30,510 nucleotides of DNA, taken from positions 1 through 30,510 of IMG/VR virus record IMGVR_UViG_3300042868_004371; one strand, 5' to 3'. Positions 21,359-27,673 of the stretch are shown piece after piece. How positions within the stretch are numbered: position 1 is the stretch's first letter; the number at the start of each line of letters is the position of its first letter. The stretch is from a virus. The position numbers were made by a program, and so were the translations under genes. The notes under the pieces are model-generated. The model was not told the origin of the DNA. It did no database searches and was given only the letters and a program-made list of their open reading frames with translations.

Positions 21359-21880
21359 TTACTTAGCCCAAGGCGGCTTAATGCCTTCGGGTGCAGCGGA
21401 TGGTGCGGGAGCAGGGGTCGCTGGCGCAGCAGCAAATGTCTGAGCAGCCATCGGTGCGCTTGACACGGAGCGGAAGCCACCAATCTCGTTGCGCGAATCG
21501 CTGTATCCGTTTGCCTTATCGGCTTCGGATGCGTGTTTAATCTTGACGCGGATGCCAAGAACGTTTCCGATTAGCTGGTCGCTGTCTTGGATCGTGCCAA
21601 GGCCAATAGCGCGTAGAACTTCACCAAGTTGCTGCCGACCAATCTCTTCAGCCCGTGCCGACTGGTTGCGGATGTTGATCGTGCCAAAAATGACACGGCC
21701 TTCATGCGTTGGACCAGTAATGTCGTAGCGCATGTCCAGCTTCTGACCAGTTCCGCTCTTGGTCATGTTAATATCAGCCTTGGTAATGGTGGCTGTGTAC
21801 CAGCCCTCTGGAACCAAGTCATAGGAACGATCCGATACAGGAAGCGAATCGACCGAAAATGTTTCACCTAAAAATGCCAT
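21359..21880 (-). CDS. DUF669 family protein, single-stranded-DNA-binding-like
   Basis: This 173-residue protein has YDLVPEGWYTATITKADIN at the start, then TKSGTGQKLDMRYDITG, GRVIFGTINIRNQSARAEEI, and QQLGEVLRAIGLG, the standard DUF669 pattern with an OB-like fold. A Pro/Ala-rich linker (AAAPATPAPAPSAAPEG) leads to IKPPWAK, recalling the flexible SSB tail. The family is found with Sak4-like ATPases and recombination nucleases, as here. Role: protects ssDNA during recombination-dependent replication. Start ATG 21880 is preceded by AAAGGATAAAT. Confidence 0.85.
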   Translation of the reverse strand: MAFLGETFSVDSLPVSDRSYDLVPEGWYTATITKADINMTKSGTGQKLDMRYDITGPTHEGRVIFGTINIRNQSARAEEIGRQQLGEVLRAIGLGTIQDSDQLIGNVLGIRVKIKHASEADKANGYSDSRNEIGGFRSVSSAPMAAQTFAAAPATPAPAPSAAPEGIKPPWAK

Positions 21881-21885
21881 GCTAT

Positions 21886-22260
21886 TTATCCTTTTGTACT
21901 AATTGTGAATGATGGTCGCCCCGGTGTTGCCGTGATGGCATCCAAAAGCGGTTTGGTTATTGCCTCATCAGCAGCCTTCCACGCCGCTGCATTTATTTCC
22001 GGCTTCCACCGGAAGAGGCTGCTTAGATGTGCGCCAAGATCATTCTCAGCCGCAATCTCTTGCAACAGGTCGGCATTAACCCTGCGATTGATCCGGCCTT
22101 CGATTTTGATCTTAAAGCCATCTGCTTCGATATTAGATGTGCCTTCCAAGTTCTCTGGTATCTCAAATTGCTTGACAAGTGCATCTTCGATGCGCCGACG
22201 TTCCTCAACAGCGCGGCGCTCTTCTTCTTTGGCTTCAATCCATTGTTGGTAAAGGCTCAT
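21886..22260 (-). CDS. DUF7173-like phage protein
   Basis: This 124-residue product has an N-terminal long charged helix (QQWIEAKEEERRAVEERRR), then LVKQFEIPENLEG, a beta-rich FKIKIEGRINRRVN segment, LRxL-like helices with FRWKPEINAAAWKAAD, and a C-terminal strand end (PSFTISTKG). It resembles small phage proteins that accompany Sak4/Erf-type recombination genes and DUF669 SSB. Its start overlaps the ATPase stop (ATGA). It may be a recombination mediator; this is inferred from gene neighbourhood. Confidence 0.65.
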   Translation of the reverse strand: MSLYQQWIEAKEEERRAVEERRRIEDALVKQFEIPENLEGTSNIEADGFKIKIEGRINRRVNADLLQEIAAENDLGAHLSSLFRWKPEINAAAWKAADEAITKPLLDAITATPGRPSFTISTKG

Positions 22261-22934
22261 TCCCCACCCCCAATCTTGGCGATAATTGCACCAAGGTCAG
22301 GCGCTTCCCAAGTCGCCAAACGACCTGAGCGATCCTTGGCTAACCAGAGGCCGTCGCTGTCGCACATGATGGCACGCTGGGCATTGCCGTCAGAGTCACG
22401 CTCGACCCGTAGGGCCAGCACTTCATCGAAGAAGTATGGCAGACCTTGCGTCAGGGATTTGCCGGGCATTGATGGGTTATAAAGCAACTTGCCCATCTCG
22501 TCCTGCGACTTCTCCAACTTGGCGCTCATGTAAACGTGCTTATTCGGCAAATCGCGGAACGCACGGATCAGTTCCTGCATGGTGGTGTTGAGTTCGCCGT
22601 AAGCAGCCCGACCATCTTTATTGGTCTTCAGTTCGTGCTGCAAAACAACCTCAGCCACTTCACTGATGCTGTCCAGCGCAACGCTTTGGAACACCTCGGC
22701 CTCTTTACTGTCCTTGGCCCAAGCATACGCCTCGCGTAAATCTTCCATGTTCTTAATTTCAAGATAAGGAAGGTCGGCGTCTTGGATTGACAGCAAACCG
22801 CCCTCGGCAGATAATACAACAGGATTCGGCAAAGTGCGGATAAGAGATGTCTTACCAGCGCCAGCCTGACCATATACAAGCAACTTTACGCCACTGGCAG
22901 TCAGGCCACCTGTCTTCTTTATGTTAATAGCCAT
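22257..22934 (-). CDS. Sak4-like RecA-fold ATPase (single-strand annealing/recombinase)
   Basis: This 225-residue AAA/RecA-type protein has Walker A GQAGAGKTSL (22-31), Walker B VALDSI (Asp88), VYMSAKLEKSQDE near residues 134-146 and GKSLTQGLPYFFDEVLAL. This is the pattern of Sak4-like core RecA ATPases, which work with a phage SSB in annealing and strand exchange. It is the first gene of the leftward operon, with AAGGAG 8 bases before ATG 22934. It works presumably with the DUF669 SSB and the PD-(D/E)XK nuclease. Confidence 0.85.
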   Translation of the reverse strand: MAINIKKTGGLTASGVKLLVYGQAGAGKTSLIRTLPNPVVLSAEGGLLSIQDADLPYLEIKNMEDLREAYAWAKDSKEAEVFQSVALDSISEVAEVVLQHELKTNKDGRAAYGELNTTMQELIRAFRDLPNKHVYMSAKLEKSQDEMGKLLYNPSMPGKSLTQGLPYFFDEVLALRVERDSDGNAQRAIMCDSDGLWLAKDRSGRLATWEAPDLGAIIAKIGGGE

Positions 22935-22986
22935 TTGGCTTCTCCTTGAAACACCAGTCGGACAATCCAGTCGGTGTGTGAAAAGA

Positions 22987-23017
22987 CCTTTACAGGCACA
23001 ATTGTGATATGTAAAGG
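22987..23017. promoter_or_regulatory. Nested palindromic operator in the divergent control region
   Basis: Perfect 8-base arms CCTTTACA (22987-22994) and TGTAAAGG (23010-23017) enclose a perfect palindrome CACAATTGTG (22997-23006), almost concentric. It lies between the leftward recombination operon and the rightward HTH gene. TTTACA with TAAAGG at 17-base spacing reads in both directions, so overlapping divergent promoters are possible. The HTH protein encoded at 23049 is the natural candidate ligand. Confidence 0.65.
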
Positions 23018-23048
23018 GGAAAAATCACATTTAAAAGGAGCAATGAAA

Positions 23049-23225
23049 ATGGTAGAATTAAGCTGGATTAGAGAGGGGTTGATAGATCGTAGGCCCAAAG
23101 TCGTGGCGGAACGAACGGGGCTGCATGTCAACACCATCACACGCATACGTGATGGCAAGGAGACCAACCCTAAGATTAATACGCTAAACTTGTTGGCTGT
23201 TTATTTGATGGGGGAAGGCGTATGA
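23049..23225 (+). CDS. Small XRE-type HTH regulator (Cro-like)
   Basis: This 58-residue protein has a start at ATG 23049, since AAGGAG is 8 bases upstream; ATG 23043 is too near. The fold is a five-helix HTH: WIREGLIDRRPKVVAERTGL, HVNTITRIRDGKET (recognition helix), then NTLNLLAVYLMGEG. It stands next to a nested palindrome in the divergent control region and overlaps the DnaA-like gene (ATGA-like). Likely function: control of early leftward and rightward transcription. Confidence 0.8.
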   Translation: MVELSWIREGLIDRRPKVVAERTGLHVNTITRIRDGKETNPKINTLNLLAVYLMGEGV

Positions 23226-23458
23226 CACCGAAAGAAAGAAACCTCGCAGACATTAGCGAAATAGCATATAAATATGGATACACCGCAGAGGACATTCTCG
23301 GTAAAAGCAGATATAAAAGACTAGTTATGGTCAGGCGTCAGTGCGTAGGTATGCTACGCGCCAAGGGCTACTCGACCACAGAGATAGGGCGTATAATGAA
23401 TAGGGATCATTCAACCATCGTAGTTTCACTACAGATTTTGGCGGCAGAAAATGGCTGA
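23222..23458 (+). CDS. DnaA domain IV-like DNA-binding protein
   Basis: This 78-residue protein is nearly only the DNA-binding domain of DnaA. The recognisable part is VMVRRQCVGMLRAKGYSTTEIGRIM followed by NRDHSTIVVSLQ, matching the DnaA signature GxRDHSTVxxA. It lacks the AAA+ region, so it cannot assemble as a full initiator. It may mark an origin, recruit host DnaA partners or compete with host DnaA. It overlaps both neighbours (ATGA at 23222; its last 8 bases hold the primase-helicase start), so it is stoichiometrically linked to the replicative enzyme. Confidence 0.85.
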   Translation: MTPKERNLADISEIAYKYGYTAEDILGKSRYKRLVMVRRQCVGMLRAKGYSTTEIGRIMNRDHSTIVVSLQILAAENG

Positions 23459-25478
23459 TTTAACGAATATATTAGGCGGCCCTTGGTCGCCACCAACTGA
23501 GATTAAGCCGGACCCACCGGAAGTGCAGCTTAGGGATGCCATTGCCGCATTGGGCATGACACCACCTGAGAAGATACAGCTTGATGGCAAGTTGCACCGC
23601 TTCCGTAGCGGAACAAAGGGTGCGCCGGGTAAAGGCGATAAACCCGGCTGGTATATATGCTTTGGAGATGGTGTTCCAGCCGGACGCTTTGGCTGCTGGC
23701 GCTCAGGCGTTGAGTCAACTTGGCGTGCTGACATTGGGCGTACCCTGTCGGATGCAGAGCAGATCATCCACGCTCGGCGCTTGGCTGAAGCAATAAAGTT
23801 GCGTGATGATGAACTAAAGCGTCAGCGCGAGGTTGCCTCCACCACCGTCGAAACCATCTGGAGCAAGGGTGCAGAGGCAGATGCCGCGCATCCTTATCTT
23901 GTGCGCAAGGGTATCCAAACACACGGCGCAAGGGTGACTGGCGATGGACGGCTCATGGTCCCGCTCTACACGCCGGAAGGTGAACTATCCTCGATCCAGT
24001 ATATCGATGCCGACGGTGGCAAACTATACCACGCTGGGGGCCAAACGGGCGGATGCTCGTGGATGGTCGGAACAATGGATGAGCCGGGCGCTTTATACAT
24101 TGCAGAAGGCTATGCCACAGCAGCCACGATCCATGAGGTCACTGGCCGTCCATGCGTTGTGTCCTACTCGGCGTCAAACCTTGTGCCAGTCACCGGAACG
24201 TGCCGCGAAAAGTACGGCCCATCCCAAGAAATCGTCATTGTGGCTGACAACGATCAGAGCCGCACAGGCCAGAAGTACGCTGACCAAGCCTCGGCCAAGC
24301 ATGGCGCAAGGGTCGTAATCCCTCCGGTGCTTGGAGATGCCAACGATTACCGCGCAGATGGCAATGACCTTCTTGCGCTCCTAAGCCCACCCGCATCCGA
24401 TTGGTTGGTGTCCGCAGATGATTTCTGCCAACAGCCAGCGCCAATCAAGTGGCTGGTAAAGCACTGGGTGCAAGAAGAGGCGCTCATCATGGTCCACGGG
24501 CCGTCAGGTGGCGGCAAGACCTTTGTGGTTCTGGATTGGTGTTTGCACATCGCTTCGGGCAAAGAGGCGTGGAACGGACACAAGGTTAAGTCTGGGTCAA
24601 TCGTCTATTTGGCTGGTGAGGGACATCACGGCATCCGCTCTCGCATCTCGGCATGGAAGCAGCATCATGATGTCACCAAGACAAACATGTGGCTGTCGAA
24701 GGCTGGGTGCGATCTGAACACCCCAGAAGGCTACATCAAGGTCGTTGAGGCCATCAGGGGCTTGCCTGAGACACCCAGTGCCATTGTTGTGGATACGTTG
24801 CACCGCTTCCTTTCCGGCGACGAGAACAGCGCACAGGATGCCAAGACCATGATTGATGCCTGTGCATCTTTAATGCGTGAGTTTAATTGCAGCGTTGTCT
24901 TGGTTCACCACACTGGCGTTTCGGATGAGGCCCAGCATCGTGCGCGTGGATCGTCGGCTTGGAAGGGCGCTCTCGAAATCGAGATCAGCATCATCCCAGC
25001 CAAGGGCGAGAACCCTATGCAGATTGTGCAGCGCAAGTCCAAGGATGCCGAAGAGGCAAAGCCTGTCTATGCTGAACTGAAGCTGGTTCATATCAACGGC
25101 TGGTTCGATGAGGATGGCGACCCTGTGTCCAGTGCCGTCGTGGTCCAGACCGACGCCCCACCTGAGCGCAAGAAGGAGTCAAAGGAAACGGGCTGGATGA
25201 AGATGCTCGAAGGGGCATGGAGGGCGTCAGGCGAAGAGGTCAAAGATGGCAAGCCTTACATCACTCGCTCCGCGTTCATTGATCTGCTTATAGGTCGTGG
25301 CTCGAAACCAGAGGCAGCAAAGAAGGCATGTGCGCCTAATGATTCTGCTCGTCCAATTGGGGGTCTTTTGAACGCTCAAATGATCGAGCCGACAGAGCAT
25401 GGATGGGTCATAATTTGCCCTCAAAGTGCCACTTCTATGATGTGGACCAAAAATGGCGAGGGGACATGGGGGACATGA
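23451..25478 (+). CDS. Replicative primase-helicase (Toprim + RepA/DnaB-like ATPase)
   Basis: This 675-residue protein has an N-terminal zinc-free primase-like region with WYICFGDGVPAGRFGCWRSG, then a Toprim core with LYIAEGYATAATI (Glu219) and VIVADND (Asp266, Asp268), then a RecA-fold helicase domain: Walker A GPSGGGKT (350-357), GEGHHGIRSR, Walker B AIVVDTLHRF (Asp448), VVLVHHTG and RARGSSAWKGALE. Its C-terminal domain is ~140 residues. This is the phage's main replication protein. The first GGGGACATG iteron copies lie in its last codons. The start overlaps the DnaA-like gene by 8 bases. Confidence 0.9.
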   Translation: MADLTNILGGPWSPPTEIKPDPPEVQLRDAIAALGMTPPEKIQLDGKLHRFRSGTKGAPGKGDKPGWYICFGDGVPAGRFGCWRSGVESTWRADIGRTLSDAEQIIHARRLAEAIKLRDDELKRQREVASTTVETIWSKGAEADAAHPYLVRKGIQTHGARVTGDGRLMVPLYTPEGELSSIQYIDADGGKLYHAGGQTGGCSWMVGTMDEPGALYIAEGYATAATIHEVTGRPCVVSYSASNLVPVTGTCREKYGPSQEIVIVADNDQSRTGQKYADQASAKHGARVVIPPVLGDANDYRADGNDLLALLSPPASDWLVSADDFCQQPAPIKWLVKHWVQEEALIMVHGPSGGGKTFVVLDWCLHIASGKEAWNGHKVKSGSIVYLAGEGHHGIRSRISAWKQHHDVTKTNMWLSKAGCDLNTPEGYIKVVEAIRGLPETPSAIVVDTLHRFLSGDENSAQDAKTMIDACASLMREFNCSVVLVHHTGVSDEAQHRARGSSAWKGALEIEISIIPAKGENPMQIVQRKSKDAEEAKPVYAELKLVHINGWFDEDGDPVSSAVVVQTDAPPERKKESKETGWMKMLEGAWRASGEEVKDGKPYITRSAFIDLLIGRGSKPEAAKKACAPNDSARPIGGLLNAQMIEPTEHGWVIICPQSATSMMWTKNGEGTWGT

Positions 25479-25624
25479 GGGGACATTTAGGTCATGTCCC
25501 CGAAAAAGTGACGCTTTTCCGCCATTTTTTAGGTGGCGGGGACATGAAAAGGGACATGGATGGGGCAAAAGTGAGTTGGGGACATGAGGGGACAATGGCC
25601 TTTAGGCCATGTCCCTTTGTCCCC
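25460..25624. repeat. GGGGACATG iteron field with two large hairpins, origin candidate
   Basis: Direct copies start at 25460, 25469, 25479, 25538, 25550 (AGGGACATG), 25578 and 25588 (GGGGACAAT). Inverted copies lie at 25493-25501, 25608-25616 and 25617-25624. The arms at 25469-25478 and 25492-25501 form a perfect 10-bp inverted repeat. The field 25578-25624 folds into a long bulged hairpin. The cluster begins in the last codons of the primase-helicase gene, typical of an iteron origin or an autoregulatory site. Some copies may also act in transcription termination. Confidence 0.75.
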
Positions 25625-25656
25625 TCGATGCTCGCGTGAGATTGGAAGGATGATTT

Positions 25657-25866
25657 ATGATAGATAATGTGAACGCACCAACCCACTATCGGCAGGGTGA
25701 GATCGAGTGCATCGATGCCATTCAATCGGCGTTGACACCGGAGGAGTTTCGAGGGTACTGCAAAGGCAATGCGCTGAAGTATATTTGGCGTGAGCAATAT
25801 AAGGGTGGTGATGAGTCGCTGCGCAAAGCGCAATGGTATCTGGACCGCATCGTCAATTTGATATAA
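25657..25866 (+). CDS. DUF3310 protein
   Basis: This 69-residue product has the family core: NVNAPTHYRQGEIECIDAI, then LTPEEFRGYCKGNALKYIWR followed by GGDESLRKAQWYLDRIV. DUF3310 members occur in many phages and have been linked to a nucleotide-kinase-like name, but their activity is not established. The ATG at 25657 follows GGAAGGATGATTT. It is the first gene after the iteron field. Confidence 0.9.
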   Translation: MIDNVNAPTHYRQGEIECIDAIQSALTPEEFRGYCKGNALKYIWREQYKGGDESLRKAQWYLDRIVNLI

Positions 25867-25877
25867 GGAGTGAAAAT

Positions 25878-26069
25878 ATGGAAGATGATTTGACCCGTGA
25901 AGAAAAGTGCGCAGACTGCATGTTTTTTGTGCAGTCGCCCAGTGGGCTGCATGGTTACTGTAAAAGGTTCCCACCCGTGTTCACAGGGGCTGATGATCGC
26001 GGTAGAGTTAAGTTCCATAATCCGGTGGTGAGTCCCTACAGCTTCTGTGGTGAATTTGAGGAAATATAA
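25878..26069 (+). CDS. Small Cys4 protein, second member in this window
   Basis: ATG 25878 is preceded by AAGGAGTG. The 63-residue product has EEKCADCMFFVQSPSGLHGYC, then KRFPPVFTGADDRG, and SFCGEFEEI: C-x2-C, a single C and a final C with a central PP, the same arrangement as the 64-residue protein at 17894-18088. A small metal-binding fold is likely. The gene is followed directly by the next start (0-base spacing). Confidence 0.75.
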   Translation: MEDDLTREEKCADCMFFVQSPSGLHGYCKRFPPVFTGADDRGRVKFHNPVVSPYSFCGEFEEI

Positions 26070-26837
26070 ATGCTGGCGATGCGGATCGAAATGAGTGATT
26101 TCGACAAGGGCTTACGAGTTCTTGCCGAAACGCCTGAGATGATCCGCAAAGCTGTTGTTGGCGCTCTCTCTGACACTGTGGACGATCTTTACACGCGTCA
26201 AGAGATGGAGATGAAGGCTGTCTTTGATAGGCCATCTCCGTATATCTTAAAGGGGTTAAAGAAAAGCTACCCCGGTGGGCGCGAGGGCCAATCGTCAAGA
26301 GCGCGATTTGGTCAGGGCGTTATGCGCGCTGGTACGTTCTTTGAGTATTCAAAGGCAACTGGGTCGCCTGAAAGCATTGTCATGCCGCATGTGTTTGGCG
26401 GAAACAGGTCGCACAAGGCGTCAGAGAAGAGGCTTCACGACAAAGTCTTATCGCTTAGGAGCCAAGACACTGTGCAGGGCAGGAACTATGCCCGTGGATC
26501 AGGTGGCGATATTAACGGTGCTCGATACAGCGAAATGCTGGCGGCTGTCGGTGCGCTATCTGATACTGCTCGTGCAGCGATGCCCAAGGGTAAGCAAAAG
26601 GATCGTAAAGGTGTATCGTTTTTCGCTATGGTTCCCAAGGGGGGGCAGCGTGGTGATGTACCAATGCTCATTGCAGAGCGCAGGGGCAAGGATGTGAGAA
26701 TAATGCTTGTAAATACCAAAAGAAGAACGGTATACAAAAAGCGTTATGATTATTTTGGCGTTGGAAAGAAGCAAGTAGCTTACAGTCTCCCGCTGCACTT
26801 TAACCGTATTATTAACCGCATGGTTTCTAGGATTTGA
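26070..26837 (+). CDS. 255-residue protein, virion/neck-protein-like, out of its usual place
   Basis: The sequence has an N-terminal helix (FDKGLRVLAETPEMIRKAVV), ALSDTVDDLYTRQEMEMKAVFDRP, SPYILKGL, MPHVFGGNRSHKASEKRL, and a basic middle and C-terminus. The FDRPSPYILKGL plus GGNRSHKASE pair resembles phage minor tail/neck proteins that usually stand beside tail genes. Here it follows the replication genes instead. It begins one base after the upstream stop. The family link is from recall and is tentative; a nucleic-acid-binding protein is an alternative because the C-terminus is strongly basic. Confidence 0.55.
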   Translation: MLAMRIEMSDFDKGLRVLAETPEMIRKAVVGALSDTVDDLYTRQEMEMKAVFDRPSPYILKGLKKSYPGGREGQSSRARFGQGVMRAGTFFEYSKATGSPESIVMPHVFGGNRSHKASEKRLHDKVLSLRSQDTVQGRNYARGSGGDINGARYSEMLAAVGALSDTARAAMPKGKQKDRKGVSFFAMVPKGGQRGDVPMLIAERRGKDVRIMLVNTKRRTVYKKRYDYFGVGKKQVAYSLPLHFNRIINRMVSRI

Positions 26838-26840
26838 TAT

Positions 26841-27035
26841 ATGAATGACAATATGGAGCATGAAGGGCCAAAGCACCTGTTTGCTGCGGCGCTGTTAAAC
26901 GATCTTATGGTTATCTTGGACATGGCAGATAAGCGCGGCCTTGATATTCTCGATGAGGACGGCGTGCCGATCTACGGTTTTGGATACTGGTCGAGAGAGT
27001 GCGCGAAGGCTCTTAATGTTAAAAAGATAGCTTAG
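26841..27035 (+). CDS. 64-residue hypothetical protein
   Basis: The product is acidic and helical (KHLFAAALLNDLMVILDMAD, then RGLDILDEDGVPIYGFGYWS). It starts 3 bases after the previous stop, with a GGATTTGATAT region before the ATG, and its stop precedes a ~440-base noncoding stretch. No function is recognised. It closes the replication operon. Confidence 0.55.
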   Translation: MNDNMEHEGPKHLFAAALLNDLMVILDMADKRGLDILDEDGVPIYGFGYWSRECAKALNVKKIA

Positions 27036-27085
27036 GCTATGGGGCCACTGGCTGGATTGGGTTTCCCCGGTCGGAAGGTGGTCCC

Positions 27086-27227
27086 AAATTTTGCTCCATA
27101 AATCGTATGGGGTTATAAATTTTGGCCCATAAATCGTATGGGCCTACGCACCCCGCGCCAGCCCTTCCCTAAATTTTGGCCCGTAAATCGTATGGGGGTA
27201 AAATTTGGCCCATAAATCGTATGGGGG
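27086..27227. repeat. Four-copy hairpin repeat, CCCATAAATCGTATGGG type
   Basis: Copies lie at 27086-27112, 27117-27144, 27171-27198 and 27200-27227. The consensus is AAATTTTGGCCCATAAATC followed by GTATGGG; the core CCCATA-AATCG-TATGGG is a 6-bp stem with a 5-base loop. Copy 3 has CCCGTA, copy 1 has TCCATA. Start-to-start distances are 31, 54 and 29 bases. The pattern fits iterons or operator half-sites, not CRISPR. Confidence 0.85.
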
Positions 27228-27414
27228 TCACTTTGTTGCGACCCTGCGCAACATTTGGTCGCGCAATAATATATCAACATTGAGTAATAATGTTGCTGGC
27301 TACTTGCCAGCCGGAATATCGCGTCAATCCGTAAATTTTAGGCTTTATATATAGGGCCGTGAACGGCCATTGGTCGGCGGCCAAAAATTATTTTCATCCC
27401 GGCGCATTTTTATG

Positions 27415-27442
27415 TTGACGCGGCCATTGGCCGTGCTATTGC
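27415..27442 (+). promoter_or_regulatory. Candidate promoter of the island cassette with embedded operator
   Basis: TTGACG (27415-27420), a 16-base spacer and TATTGC (27437-27442) give a sigma70-like promoter 36 bases before the first ATG. The spacer consists mostly of the perfect palindrome CGGCCATTGGCCG (27421-27433), a natural operator position. The HTH protein encoded at 28737 is a candidate regulator. Confidence 0.5.
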
Positions 27443-27477
27443 GGCTTCATTAACAGTGAAAATAAGGATTATGTCTT

Positions 27478-27645
27478 ATGTCTAATATCAATCTTGGCTT
27501 GCTTGTGATTGCGATTTTCTTGGCGATTTTCGCGGCAACAGCTTTGTTTATCGCGCCGTTTTTGGCTGGCCATGTGGCGCTTGCTATATTGTGCGCTTGC
27601 ATGGCTGGCATGTGGGCGGGCGTTTTTATTATTGAGAATAATTGA
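27478..27645 (+). CDS. 55-residue two-TM membrane protein
   Basis: ATG 27478 follows AATAAGGATTATGTCTT (AAGGA 10 bases upstream). The protein is nearly all hydrophobic: GLLVIAIFLAIFAATALFI, then FLAGHVALAILCACMAGMWAGVFII, ending ENN. Two short membrane helices, with a possible Cys pair in the second, are predicted. It is the first gene of the compositionally distinct cassette. A role in the envelope, or as a small toxin-like or superinfection protein, is conceivable but unsupported. Confidence 0.65.
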   Translation: MSNINLGLLVIAIFLAIFAATALFIAPFLAGHVALAILCACMAGMWAGVFIIENN

Positions 27646-27673
27646 TTAACTTTTAATATAAGGATATTTTAAA

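Larger units (their letters stand above)
27036..27477. other. Noncoding region with hairpin repeats, AT-rich patch and palindromes
   Basis: There is no credible gene in these 442 bases. The left part holds four hairpin repeats (27086-27227). Next come GCGACC/GGTCGC and CAACATT/AATGTTG inverted repeats (the latter 27275-27295), GCTGGC/GCCAGC near 27294-27310, an AT-rich patch near 27330-27354, and palindromes at 27355-27368 (GGCCGTGAACGGCC) and 27421-27433 (CGGCCATTGGCCG). A candidate promoter faces the island cassette. The mix of repeats, AT-rich tract and promoter is origin-like or a control hub. Confidence 0.7.

Noticed and set aside
25403-25639. 78-residue rightward ORF across the GGGGACATG field
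   Set aside because: Its sequence is a by-product of the iteron repeats (GDMGDM..., GHLGH...), it overlaps the primase-helicase end out of frame, and it has no ribosome site.
27086-27227. CRISPR array
   Set aside because: Only four short hairpin repeats with unequal gaps of very few to ~26 bases; no spacer-sized unique sequence and no cas genes.
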